From IMG/VR virus record IMGVR_UViG_3300039159_000170, positions 1 through 21,878 of that record: 21,878 nt of DNA. One strand, written 5' to 3'. Each line of letters begins with the position of its first letter. Position 1 is the first letter of the stretch. This DNA is from a virus. The notes under the pieces are model-generated. The model had not been told where the DNA came from, searched no databases, and saw nothing but the letters and a program-made list of their open reading frames with translations. The translations under genes were made by a program, and so were the position numbers. This document shows, piece by piece, positions 6,736 to 14,793 of this stretch.

Positions 6736-7868
6736 ATGGCTAGCGCTGCGCCTTTCTTGACTAGGGTTAATCGCGTTTCTTCACCTGCGCCACGGCCGCT
6801 TGAATAGCTGCATGCCGTAACTAGGTATTTGCCGGCCAGGCCAATGCGTTCATCTTCAACGCTGGCGATCGTATCAGGGCAAAAGATCGTGGCTGATGTT
6901 GATCCTTCAAACAACTGGCCGTGGCCTGCCGCCAGCACTGTTACCTGATGGCCTTCCGTGTCGCGCTTGGCCATTTCAAAATTTACTTCATTCAAGGCAT
7001 CAGCTTGTGATGCCACATCGCGTTGCATCACCAGGCGCTTTGGGTAAAAGAAATCCTTGCCGGTGCCGTCGATGGTTGTGTTGTTCTTAGCTTCCGCGAA
7101 TCTGGCCGATACTGAAACGCCATAGTTGGCATCAGTGCCAGCACCACTGCCAACTAGGATGATCTGCGAGTAGCGATCAGCCACGGAATCGCGAACGCCT
7201 AAACCTTTCACGGTTGATTCTCGAATGCGCAGCGATGCCGCAGCAGGTTGAAAAAACCTAAACTGAACCGCTTGATCGTAGTCCGGATCTGAAACGATCA
7301 GTTCTCTGCCATCGCCACTTGACCAGGCCAGCAGCCTAGCCTGGTTGCAAACTTCCTGAATGATTTGCCAGCGCGTTTGGCCTGGCTCAACACGCGTTAC
7401 GCGATGCGTTCTATGCCTTCGCTTTGGCCTGCTGCTAGGCTTGGCTTTATGGCCTTTGCCTAGTTGAACCTTGCGGTTCCTTGCGTTGTCGCCTGCCACA
7501 ACCTTGAACCATGGCGCTGCAAGTTTTGAAACCAGCGCTTCAATATCAAGGCCAGCAAAAGCAAATCCCGGCGCTGATTCTGAAACCAACCTGCCGCACC
7601 AATCGCGCCCATTGATCGAAATGGAATCTTCACCTTCCGACATGTTGCGAATATCGATCGGGCCAGTGATGATCGGAATGTTATCGATCGTTACCGTAAC
7701 AACACGATCGGGAACCAGCATCAGCAAGCGTTCTTTGGTGAATGCAATAGTAAGCGCAAAAGTGCCTGCGCCTCCATTGATGGATGTTTCAATGTTGTAG
7801 GTAGTCCAACCGTAGAGTTGTTTACCTTGAACGGTCAAGCCGATCGTGTGGCGTGGAGTCTCAATCAT
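6732..7868 (-). CDS. Baseplate hub protein (Mu gp44 / gpP, gpD-like)
   Basis: The protein has 378 residues from ATG 7868. An in-frame start at 7922 lies inside the previous gene and would add 18 residues of unlike composition, whereas ATG 7868 forms an ATGA overlap with the upstream stop. The hub pattern is clear: LTVQGKQLYGWTTYNIETSI at the N terminus, DSISINGRDWCGRLVSESA near 81-99, and a late YLVTACSYSSGRGAGEETRL region. Mu gp44 forms the T4 gp27-like ring that carries the spike. An odd feature is a very basic segment at about 139-159 containing RPKRRHRTHR, not expected in a hub core and perhaps a surface loop. Confidence 0.92.
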   Translation of the reverse strand: MIETPRHTIGLTVQGKQLYGWTTYNIETSINGGAGTFALTIAFTKERLLMLVPDRVVTVTIDNIPIITGPIDIRNMSEGEDSISINGRDWCGRLVSESAPGFAFAGLDIEALVSKLAAPWFKVVAGDNARNRKVQLGKGHKAKPSSRPKRRHRTHRVTRVEPGQTRWQIIQEVCNQARLLAWSSGDGRELIVSDPDYDQAVQFRFFQPAAASLRIRESTVKGLGVRDSVADRYSQIILVGSGAGTDANYGVSVSARFAEAKNNTTIDGTGKDFFYPKRLVMQRDVASQADALNEVNFEMAKRDTEGHQVTVLAAGHGQLFEGSTSATIFCPDTIASVEDERIGLAGKYLVTACSYSSGRGAGEETRLTLVKKGAALAI

Positions 7869-8764
7869 TGCTTGCCAGCGCCACTGGCAGGAAGCTTGAT
7901 CACGGTACCGCGTGGCACGCAAGCTGGCGTTCTAATGCGGTTGATGTTTCCCACTTCAATCGCTTTCTCTGCGGCCAAGGCGGCGCCATAAAAGTTTGCG
8001 CAGATAACGCGCAATGGCTGATCAGCATCAACCACAAATTCAATCATCCTGGCAACCGCTTGCGTGGCAGCGCTGCCAGCCTTCACGATTTCGTGCTGAA
8101 CCAGGATCAGACTTTTGTAATACTCCCACTGATATGGATCCGTGGCTGCTTCCAACGATCTGATCTCACCATCGAGTTCAGCCACAGATCCAGCAACGTC
8201 AAGAAATACCTGATGCGGATCCAGTTCATCGCGAGTGGCCCAATCATCGGCCAACGCGGCAGCTTTAGGCGCAGCCAGCGTTGCCAGGCCAGCCGATGTT
8301 GCCGCCAGGCTTGCGCCATTGGATGCGGCCAGCACGGAATCAGCGCCCGCTACGGATGGCACGCTTAGTGAAATTGCCGCTATGTTTTCAGCTGCCTGAT
8401 CTTCAATGAAGGTTGCTGAACAATTGATCGATAGATCGGAACCATCAGCAAAGTACGGTAGCGGTCCAACTCGCGCCAGGTAGGATCCATCTACTGGATG
8501 CACAAACAAAAATGGCACTCCACTAGAACAATCAGCCTTGAACGCAAGGAAGCGTTCAACGTGATTTGCTTGGCCAGGCGCTTTTGAAAAGATGATTTCG
8601 CAAACCGTATCGCGTACCGCAGCGCCGCGATCGTTTAGCGTGTGCGAGTTGCCGCGACTAGGTGACTGTATCACGATGTCGCGACCGCCATTTGACCTGA
8701 AAGATTTAACCGCCAGCCGATGGCCATTGAAGGATGCCTCAAAATATCCTTGTTCAGCACTCAC
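7865..8764 (-). CDS. DNA circularisation / tail protein N-like (DNA_circ_N family, Mu gpN)
   Basis: The protein has 299 residues and starts with GTG at 8764, overlapping the tape-measure stop (GTGA). The N-terminal 120 residues fit the DNA_circ_N pattern: SFNGHRLAVKSFRSNGGRDI, LNDRGAAVRDTVCEIIF and FLFVHPVDGSYLARV, with the HP-G motif at 89-93. The family name comes from an old proposal for a DNA-circularising protein; in Mu-like phages it is a tail/baseplate component between tape measure and hub. It is clearly shorter than Mu gpN (about 490 residues), with an alanine-rich, helical C-terminal half (EAADPYQWEYYKS-type region near 200). Confidence 0.86.
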   Translation of the reverse strand: MSAEQGYFEASFNGHRLAVKSFRSNGGRDIVIQSPSRGNSHTLNDRGAAVRDTVCEIIFSKAPGQANHVERFLAFKADCSSGVPFLFVHPVDGSYLARVGPLPYFADGSDLSINCSATFIEDQAAENIAAISLSVPSVAGADSVLAASNGASLAATSAGLATLAAPKAAALADDWATRDELDPHQVFLDVAGSVAELDGEIRSLEAATDPYQWEYYKSLILVQHEIVKAGSAATQAVARMIEFVVDADQPLRVICANFYGAALAAEKAIEVGNINRIRTPACVPRGTVIKLPASGAGKQ

Positions 8765-10533
8765 ATGAAACCGCCTGGCTTGCGCCGTTGTGTTGGATCG
8801 TTGGCCATTGCCTTGGCAAAGGTTGCTTCACCGATCTTCAACGTGACATTGAAAACCGGATATTCCTTTGGCGCCGCCATGGCACTGCGCGATGATGCTG
8901 CGGAATCAGCAAAACTCATGGGCGCTGGTTTCATGAAGGCAGTTGCCATGCTGGCATCATCAGCCATGCGCCGTTCTGTGACCATATTCTTACGCTGCGG
9001 ATTTAACATGCGTGAAAGCTTGAACGAATCTTCCGCGAAGGCATCCATGCTGCCAACGTCTGCGCCATGCGCGTTAATGGTTCCGTTTTCATTGTTGCGC
9101 ATCACCAGGCTTTGCACTTGCCGAGCTTGCGCCATCAAGGTTTTAATTGCTTCATCCCTGCTCATAGGCGCTGGCGCTTTGCCGCCATCTTGCCAGCGCC
9201 AGTTGCCGCCAGCCTGATCGCTCAATTCACCTGGCGTTGCGGCGCCTCGACCTTCCATCAGCTGTTGGATCCGTTGCTCACGATTTGAATCAAGTTTCTT
9301 GCTGATGTCCGTTGATGCATCGGTTCGCGCGCCTTCATAAGAAGGCAAGTGATCCGCGATGAAGCCAATGATCGCGGAAATGCGATCAACCAGCTTGGCG
9401 AATACATCGGCAACTTTGATCAGCGCTGATGCCATGCTGTTGATGCGTTCCGGCGTTAGCGCTTCCGCGATCTTGTTTTTGATATTGGTCCAAGCCTTAT
9501 CAAGTCTGCCAGCAGTAGATAGCTGGTAGGTCGCCGAGTCTTTGGCGATGGCGTTGGATTGCCGCGCATTGTTGGCCATATCTTCCACATCTTTGCGCTT
9601 GGAAATGACCGCGTTCAAGGCGTTCACTGCCTTCTGCTCACCCAGCAAATCGATCAGATCAGCTTGGTTCAGTTTGCCATTGCGCACTTTTTTGCCGATA
9701 TCATCCACGATGGCGAGAAACGCTCGCGGATTTTTATCTTTGCCGAATACCTGGATACCTTTGTCTTTCAAGCGATCGTGATGTTTGATGATTGACGACA
9801 TAACGCTTTTGAAACCTGTTGCCGTTTCTTCAACGCCACCAAAATCTGTACGCATCGCCTGCATGATGGATCCCATTTTGGCCAAGCCATCAATGCCGCT
9901 GCCGCCGGCAAACTTGGAAAACATCGGCGCAACATTGGAAAGTTCAGAGGCTAGATCTTTAATTTCAACTGCGCCTTGCTTGCCTTGCGTCGTTAAAATA
10001 TCAAAGCCTTGACGGAACTGTTCAGGGTTCAGCTTTAGGTTCTTCAGGAATGATCCAGCAACGCCAGTGATGTCTGCCATACTCGCGCCAGTGGCGTTGG
10101 CCACTTCCGCAAACAAGGCCATGGAATCAGTAGCGCCTGCGCTATCTCCGGTGAAAGCAATATATGCGGCAGCACCGCGCAGCACTTCCGCTCTGGAGAT
10201 GCCAGCTGAATTGGAAACATCCAACAGCGAACCGCGAAACTTTTGCATCGCTTCATCGCTGGATGATGACGCGATCTGAAACCTTGTGAGTTCGCGCTCA
10301 ACATCAACGATGCCACCAAATGCATCCACCATCATATCAGCACCGCGCATGCCGAATCCCATCATCAAGGATTTGCCAATGGCCATGCTGGCCCTGCCTG
10401 CGCCTTTGGCAATTGATTTTGGCGTGGACGATGCGAACTTCAGCAGGTTGCGCTTGGCTCCATGCAGCGCAGCTGAAGTGCGATCCAGCAGCGTCAATTC
10501 AATCTCTGCTTTGCGCTTGCCCTTAACCGCCAT
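8761..10533 (-). CDS. Tail tape measure protein (TP901 core family)
   Basis: The protein has 590 residues. The core near residues 60-350 fits the TP901-type tape measure: a GFGMRGADMM start, then ELTRFQIASSSSDEAMQKFR, a VLRGAAAYIAFTG segment, SFLKNLKLNPEQFRQGFDIL and LLGEQKAVNALNAVI. A hydrophobic helix lies at about 378-396 (KLVDRISAIIGFIADHL). At the usual 1.5 angstrom per residue this would set a tail of roughly 90 nm, a family-based estimate. ATG 10533 lies just inside the end of the -1 frame of the tail assembly chaperone, so the two are probably coupled. The C terminus (residues 440-590) is polar, and its strand-like PVFNVTLKIGEATFAKAM may contact gpN or the hub. Confidence 0.93.
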   Translation of the reverse strand: MAVKGKRKAEIELTLLDRTSAALHGAKRNLLKFASSTPKSIAKGAGRASMAIGKSLMMGFGMRGADMMVDAFGGIVDVERELTRFQIASSSSDEAMQKFRGSLLDVSNSAGISRAEVLRGAAAYIAFTGDSAGATDSMALFAEVANATGASMADITGVAGSFLKNLKLNPEQFRQGFDILTTQGKQGAVEIKDLASELSNVAPMFSKFAGGSGIDGLAKMGSIMQAMRTDFGGVEETATGFKSVMSSIIKHHDRLKDKGIQVFGKDKNPRAFLAIVDDIGKKVRNGKLNQADLIDLLGEQKAVNALNAVISKRKDVEDMANNARQSNAIAKDSATYQLSTAGRLDKAWTNIKNKIAEALTPERINSMASALIKVADVFAKLVDRISAIIGFIADHLPSYEGARTDASTDISKKLDSNREQRIQQLMEGRGAATPGELSDQAGGNWRWQDGGKAPAPMSRDEAIKTLMAQARQVQSLVMRNNENGTINAHGADVGSMDAFAEDSFKLSRMLNPQRKNMVTERRMADDASMATAFMKPAPMSFADSAASSRSAMAAPKEYPVFNVTLKIGEATFAKAMANDPTQRRKPGGFM

Positions 10534-11199
10534 GTCCGTGCTCCATTCGCAGGCGCGCTATTTTCTGCGCGTTGCTTTCGTTGGATACACTATTGGCCAT
10601 CGCATCAAGCTTGGCCACTTGTGGCGCTACCGCAGACCAGATCGTTAACTCGGTATCGGTGACATCGATGCTTGGCTTGCCAAAGTAGCTGCATAGATCG
10701 CGAGCGAACGCGATCCGTAGGAAATCAAGGTTGGCAAATCCTTTTTTTTTGCAGCAGCATCAAGCAAGGTGAATTCATCGGCTTGCAGCACTTCACCGTT
10801 GGCTAACGGATCTGCAACTGCGCTGATGTCATTGTATGCACGCCAGCAGATAGCCAACTGTTCATCTGAACATTCACGCCATTCGTCGAGACTGGCGATC
10901 GGTTCATCCTTGGTTTTGTGCAGCACGGCAACCGCCATGATGCGGCAGATTTCTTCAGATCGGTATTCAGACAACGTGCCGATCGATGCCATGCCTACCG
11001 CATCAATTGACATGCCAGCATCGATCATGGCAGCACGCGCTGCGATGGTAATCTGCAAAGCTTCCGATCGTGATACCAGGCGCATACGGCAAGCTATGCC
11101 GATGATCGGAATCGTAAACGGAAAGGCAACCCGCGATGCGATGATCAAGGATTGTTCATCAACTGCTTCGCCTTGCTTTTGGTTGGAACTGATCTTCAT
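10523..11199 (-). CDS. Tail assembly chaperone, -1 frameshift product
   Basis: Shifting by -1 at the A AAA AAG site (10747-10741) joins residues 1-153 of the zero frame to 72 further residues, giving about 225. The added part begins GFANLDFLRIAFARDL and ends RLRMEHGHGG, with the stop TAA at 10525-10523 overlapping the tape-measure start. I read every codon: the -1 frame has no stop between the slip site and that point. Both length and end position fit the G/GT-type arrangement known for lambda, P2 and Mu-like phages. The efficiency cannot be read from the sequence. Confidence 0.85.
10645..11199 (-). CDS. Tail assembly chaperone, unshifted product (Mu gp41 position)
   Basis: The protein has 184 residues and lies between tube and tape measure, where contractile-tailed phages place their tail assembly chaperones. 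The sequence includes VAFPFTIPIIGI near residues 25-36, ALQITIAARAAMIDAG near 47-62 and DEQLAICWRAYNDIS near 111-125. No strong family hit can be given by eye; position plus the frameshift site carry the call. ATG 11199 overlaps the tube stop (ATGA). The zero-frame stop (TAA, 10647-10645) leaves 111 bases before the tape measure, which are filled by the -1 frame. In known systems the short form coats the tape measure and the long form recruits tube subunits. Confidence 0.85.
   Translation of the reverse strand: MKISSNQKQGEAVDEQSLIIASRVAFPFTIPIIGIACRMRLVSRSEALQITIAARAAMIDAGMSIDAVGMASIGTLSEYRSEEICRIMAVAVLHKTKDEPIASLDEWRECSDEQLAICWRAYNDISAVADPLANGEVLQADEFTLLDAAAKKKDLPTLISYGSRSLAIYAATLASQASMSPIPS
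10696..10715 (-). other. Perfect 7-bp hairpin downstream of the slip site
   Basis: On the minus strand GATCGCG (10715-10709) and CGCGATC (10702-10696) pair perfectly around a six-base loop. It starts 25 bases after the slip heptamer, farther than the 5-9 bases usual for a stimulatory structure, so its role is uncertain. Confidence 0.4.
10741..10747 (-). promoter_or_regulatory. Slippery heptamer A AAA AAG for -1 ribosomal frameshifting
   Basis: The minus strand has nine A followed by G at 10750-10741. In the zero frame this is GCA AAA AAA AAG, which contains A AAA AAG, a strong -1 slip site in bacteria. It lies in the last fifth of the chaperone gene, the usual place. The A9 run could also cause slippage by RNA polymerase, with the same product. 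Confidence 0.85.
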
Positions 11200-11588
11200 A
11201 ACGGCAAGATTTCCAGCGCATAGACTTCAAGCTTGATTTCATTCTTGCCATCGCCATCGCCTGAAAAGCTAAGGCTTGAAACAATGCAATCATTGAACTG
11301 CCAGCCTTTCTTGCTGGAACCATAGCGCGATGAAAGCACAAAGAATTCCTGCCCGATCTTTAGCTTGAAGAAATCAACCTGCTTCTTTTCATCAGCAGCT
11401 TTGAGCGTGAAGCCAAGGGTATAACCGCCAGGCGAAATCATAACGCCTTGTGGCGTTTTGAAACCAACCGTGTTTACGCCTTCAACTTTGCCAGCATCGG
11501 CCACATCGTAATCAAGTGCGCCAACCAGATCAAAGTTGCCTTGCGAACAACTGATTTTCCATTTTTTGAGTGATTCAAATTTCAACAT
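11196..11588 (-). CDS. Tail tube protein (Mu gpM-like)
   Basis: The protein has 130 residues, the size of Mu gpM-type tube proteins (about 118). It lies directly after the sheath, as in Mu. The sequence is beta-rich, with GVMISPGGYTLGFTLKAAD near residues 48-66, a QFNDCIVSSLSFSGDGDGKN region near 96-116 and a final EIKLEVYALEILPL strand. These fit a tube fold with a paired sheet and a DxxGxG-like turn. It polymerises into the inner tube through which DNA passes. ATG 11588 has AAGGA seven bases upstream, one of the best ribosome binding sites in the window, as expected for an abundant virion protein. Confidence 0.85.
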   Translation of the reverse strand: MLKFESLKKWKISCSQGNFDLVGALDYDVADAGKVEGVNTVGFKTPQGVMISPGGYTLGFTLKAADEKKQVDFFKLKIGQEFFVLSSRYGSSKKGWQFNDCIVSSLSFSGDGDGKNEIKLEVYALEILPL

Positions 11589-11642
11589 TGATGATTCCTT
11601 GTAGTTTTGTTTTTAAGCTAGATCGATAGGCTAGGCTAAGAG

Positions 11643-13067
11643 CTACGCCATCAACATGACATGCTTGGCAAATACCTGATGCGCCGGGCCAGCGACAAAG
11701 AAAGGCGCTGAAACCATGGCCCGCGTGCCTTCATCGATCGATGGCTCCACCACAATCTGATCGGCCAGTGATTCAACATCGCGCAGGTAGCCAAGCTTTT
11801 CGGCGTTGCGATGCGCCGACAAAACCATTTCACGAACTTCAGTGAAGTATTCTTGATCCTGATTGCGTTGCTTGAATAGCAAAATATAGCGGTAGGCAAT
11901 CTGGCGCGCCAGCCAAGCTTGTGTGCGCGGAAAGGCTAGATCGCGAGTCTTAGCATATGGAATGCCATCAACAGTTTTGATCGTGGATATCAGGCGCACG
12001 ATCTTGATGAATCCAGATCCATCAGGAACCATAGGCGTTACGCCAGCGACCAGCAGCGCTTGCTGTTCACCTGATGGCCCGCCAGTGTAAGCGAAGGCTG
12101 GCGCACAGGTAGGTAGCTGCAAAACTTCATTGTTCAAGCTAGCATTTGGCTTGTCTTTGCTGAAGGCAGCGATAGCAGTTGAGACTGCAAGTTCGCCTGG
12201 CAAAAATAACCCTTGCTCCATCGAGATCGTGAAGATGCGCTCATCGTTGGCTGCCGTAGCTAGCGCTTGAACTGTTCCGATCGATCCAGTTTCCCCGATG
12301 AAGTAAAACCGGAAGTTTTCGGTTCCAGGCGCCCATGCAGTAGCCAGATCAACCAAGGCTGATGTAATGTCCGCTGCCTTGTGATTAGCAAGCGCAACCG
12401 CGTCATAGTTGCGATCATAGAGTGAGGCAAGGCCATTTGCGATGGCAGCAACGCCACTGCCTGGCGTGCCAACAGCAGACACAACGGTGACGTTTGATGG
12501 TGAATCTGTGATCGCATAAACAAGATCGTTGCCGTTCTCGCCATTGGTCGTGAAGGTACAGGTAACAACATTGGCTGCTACGGTTGCCGTGATCGGGCAA
12601 ACAAGATTGATCTTATCGATCTCTGCTTTGAGATTTGCCGCGAATGTATTTTGAACATCCGTGGTTGAAACGCCAACCACAATCTGATGCCGTCCGATCG
12701 TCATGCGGAAATTGCCAGCCTTCGGCGAAACCAGCGTGCAAGTAAGCGTGCGCGTTGCCTTGGCTCCACCAGGTTCGACTACGCCAACGCAGGAAATTTT
12801 GGGAATGTTGCCACCGAACAAACCCTGCTCACGTGCTTTACGGCAGAGAATTGCAGCCATCGATCCAGCACCAAAGCGAACATCTGATTCAACATCGTTC
12901 GAGATATTGTAGGGCGTATCAGCAACCGCAGTTCCGCTTGCCAATTTCTCGGCAACGATCACCACGCGATTTTCAACAGGGATTGAACTCTCTGCGATTG
13001 ATCGCTTTTCAAGTTGTGAGAATGCGCCAGGAATTAACAGGTTCGTTGGAATTGAAGAAATGATCAC
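11643..13067 (-). CDS. Tail sheath protein (Mu gpL-like)
   Basis: The protein has 474 residues and starts with GTG at 13067, overlapping the stop of the small upstream gene (GTGA). The family pattern is visible: NLLIPGAFSQLEKRS near the N terminus, ENRVVIVAEKLASGTAV, then a GSMAAILCRKAREQ helix. A Thr/Val-rich insertion follows at about 100-215. The C terminus has YILLFKQRNQDQEYFTEVREM and VVEPSIDEGTRAMV. It forms the contractile outer tube around the gpM-like tube. The stop is TAG (11645-11643), which shows that TAG is an ordinary terminator in this genome. A 54-base gap then leads to the tube gene. Confidence 0.92.
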   Translation of the reverse strand: MIISSIPTNLLIPGAFSQLEKRSIAESSIPVENRVVIVAEKLASGTAVADTPYNISNDVESDVRFGAGSMAAILCRKAREQGLFGGNIPKISCVGVVEPGGAKATRTLTCTLVSPKAGNFRMTIGRHQIVVGVSTTDVQNTFAANLKAEIDKINLVCPITATVAANVVTCTFTTNGENGNDLVYAITDSPSNVTVVSAVGTPGSGVAAIANGLASLYDRNYDAVALANHKAADITSALVDLATAWAPGTENFRFYFIGETGSIGTVQALATAANDERIFTISMEQGLFLPGELAVSTAIAAFSKDKPNASLNNEVLQLPTCAPAFAYTGGPSGEQQALLVAGVTPMVPDGSGFIKIVRLISTIKTVDGIPYAKTRDLAFPRTQAWLARQIAYRYILLFKQRNQDQEYFTEVREMVLSAHRNAEKLGYLRDVESLADQIVVEPSIDEGTRAMVSAPFFVAGPAHQVFAKHVMLMA

Positions 13068-13258
13068 GTTTTATCTCCACTAGTTTTGATGACTACAGCA
13101 AGATCGCCCATGGCAACACGGTTGGCAAGATATCGGCCAGCCAACAGCGCAGCACCATCAGTCACGCTGAAGCATTCGCCAATCTCAACCGATCGGATGG
13201 TTTGATCGTGCAAGGTTGCAGGCAGCTGTAAGGCGCGTAAGGCTTTGTATGTTTTCAT
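13064..13258 (-). CDS. Small gp38-like protein (DUF2635-type)
   Basis: The protein has 64 residues. Its size, its place between the gp37-like gene and the sheath, and a C-terminal ALLAGRYLANRVAMGDLAVV are like the small gp38/DUF2635 proteins of Mu-like phages, which end with an aromatic-x-x-R-x-x-x-GD pattern. The role of this family is not settled. It overlaps both neighbours (ATGA at the start, GTGA at the end), which strongly suggests a real coupled gene even though it is short. Confidence 0.78.
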   Translation of the reverse strand: MKTYKALRALQLPATLHDQTIRSVEIGECFSVTDGAALLAGRYLANRVAMGDLAVVIKTSGDKT

Positions 13259-13893
13259 ATTGGATTCAGCACCGTTAGAGTTTCGAGCAATGGCAGTTCA
13301 AGATTGTTGATGCCATGCTTGGTTTGAATTGACTGCGCCGTCAAAGGCAGGTTGGCGCAAGGATTTTCAGCATTCAGATCACGATCAACCATGATTGTAT
13401 ATGCTTGCTCATACACTGCCATTTCATGATCAAGCCAGACGTATTCATCACTGGTAATGCGCATGAAGTGTGCGCCTTCAAGTTCAGCTGGAACAAAGCC
13501 AGCCAGCAAGTTTTCCGCATCGCGCAGCATCGCATCGATGCCAGGATCGCCACCTTCCGGCAGCGCCGATGTGTCATCGTGAAACCTGCCAGTTGTCAGT
13601 GATTCAGCATTCACAGAAACCACATAGATCGAAACATCATAGACATCAGCAAAGGTTCGCTTGATGCCATCAACGTACATCTGGCCAGCAGTGCGCTTGC
13701 CAACGTGAATCATGAAGGCTGGCGCCTGGCCATTTAAGACATCGGCCAGCATGTCGATGTCTTCAGAACTATCAACGCGCAGTGGCTTGGTAAGCCTGCC
13801 GATGTTGTCCGCATAGTTGCCATTGGCGCGCAGCAAAGGATCAAGCCTGGCCTTGATCGCGTAGTAAAGCTTGGATCGTACTGGATGGATCAT
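13255..13893 (-). CDS. Mu gp37-like protein (DUF1834), probable tail terminator
   Basis: The protein has 212 residues. It is assigned to the gp37/DUF1834 family by gene order (gp36, gpG, gp37, gp38, sheath) and by its pattern: an N-terminal RSKLYYAIKARLDPL helix, a beta core with PAFMIHVGKRTAGQM and DVYDVSIYVVSVNAES, then PGIDAMLRDAENLLAGF. The LDHEMAVYEQAYTIMVDRDL segment is a typical closing strand. The topology resembles neck or tail-terminator proteins, and a role in closing the tail tube is inferred. ATG 13893 overlaps the stop before it (ATGA) and its own TGA lies inside the next ATG. Confidence 0.84.
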   Translation of the reverse strand: MIHPVRSKLYYAIKARLDPLLRANGNYADNIGRLTKPLRVDSSEDIDMLADVLNGQAPAFMIHVGKRTAGQMYVDGIKRTFADVYDVSIYVVSVNAESLTTGRFHDDTSALPEGGDPGIDAMLRDAENLLAGFVPAELEGAHFMRITSDEYVWLDHEMAVYEQAYTIMVDRDLNAENPCANLPLTAQSIQTKHGINNLELPLLETLTVLNPI

Positions 13894-14366
13894 AGCGCCT
13901 TGCCTCCAAATGATTTGACCATGGCAGCGCCAACAATTTCTGATGCTTCATCCATGAACTTATCAGAAAAATATAAAAACTCGCGCGCTGGAATTTTAGA
14001 ACCGCGACCAACCTTGCCGCCATCCTGTTGCACACCAGAAAAATCAGCTCGCGAACGGTAACCAGCAGACCAGGTTCGGCCAGTGCGCTGCCATGTACTA
14101 GGTGAGGTGAGCCTGCCTAGTAGCTGCCGCGTCCTACCCTTGCGCCGTTTAGGTTTGCCGGCATGCTTGCCACGCTTTTGCACTCGCCAGGCTGCCCTTG
14201 GTGCCCACGGTGAACCGTCTGAATTCTTTTTTGTCTTAGCGTGATCAAGCTGATCCGATTTCATTGGCTTGCGCAGCATCCTGATCGATCTGGATGATCC
14301 ATTCAGCATGGCATCAATGCCATCAACTACGGAATCAACATTGATCTTGATATCCAGATCGGACAT
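13890..14366 (-). CDS. Phage virion morphogenesis protein (Mu gpG / tail completion-like)
   Basis: The protein has 158 residues from ATG 14366 (TGATG overlap with the upstream stop). GTG at 14372 or 14369 would add one or two residues and cannot be excluded. The family signs are DGSPWAPR near residues 50-57 and KIPAREFLYFSDKF near 124-137; the IPAR motif with an aromatic close is characteristic of gpG-like morphogenesis proteins. The middle is strikingly basic (KRGKHAGKPKRRKGRTRQ, about 64-81). In Mu, gpG lies next to the portal genes; here it sits between gp36 and gp37, as in several other Mu-like phages. Role: head-tail joining or tail completion. Confidence 0.87.
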   Translation of the reverse strand: MSDLDIKINVDSVVDGIDAMLNGSSRSIRMLRKPMKSDQLDHAKTKKNSDGSPWAPRAAWRVQKRGKHAGKPKRRKGRTRQLLGRLTSPSTWQRTGRTWSAGYRSRADFSGVQQDGGKVGRGSKIPAREFLYFSDKFMDEASEIVGAAMVKSFGGKAL

Positions 14367-14791
14367 CACCACATGCCGCGTGATTTTTTGCGTGAGACTG
14401 GCGAGTCAAACTCCACGAAGGCACTTTGATGATTCGCTGGCGCATTCACGTTTGGTGCATGCGGTGAAAGCTTGCCATCGCGCATGGCAATCAGCAACGC
14501 TTCACGCTGTTCGTAAGCCTTCACATCTGATTCAGTTACCATGTTGCGTGAATCGCGGATCCAGTAAACCGCTGCTGCCGCTGAAAGGCTTTTCACTAAA
14601 TCACTTGGCAGCGCCAGCGGTACCTGATGACGTAGCACCAGATATGAATCAATCATGCCATCAGCTGCGGCAATGGCTGCGGCAATGACATTTTCATCAA
14701 GGCGCTTGTCTTTATTCCAATCGGCCAGATCAAGCGCCCGTTCCATGCCGCCAGCTGCGAGAATCACAGATGCTTGATCAGCGTAGGCCAT
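14366..14791 (-). CDS. Mu gp36-like head-tail connector protein (DUF1320)
   Basis: The protein has 141 residues, the normal length for DUF1320. The pattern is close to the family: MAYADQASVILAAGG, then ALDLADWNKDKRLDENVIAAAIAAA and DGMIDSYLVLRHQVPL at about 44-59, followed by ALPSDLVKSLSAAAAVYWIRD. It is mostly helical and is thought to form the connector ring under the portal. ATG 14791 lies two bases after the TAG of the coiled-coil gene; the end overlaps the gpG-like gene by one base. Confidence 0.93.
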   Translation of the reverse strand: MAYADQASVILAAGGMERALDLADWNKDKRLDENVIAAAIAAADGMIDSYLVLRHQVPLALPSDLVKSLSAAAAVYWIRDSRNMVTESDVKAYEQREALLIAMRDGKLSPHAPNVNAPANHQSAFVEFDSPVSRKKSRGMW

Positions 14792-14793
14792 AA

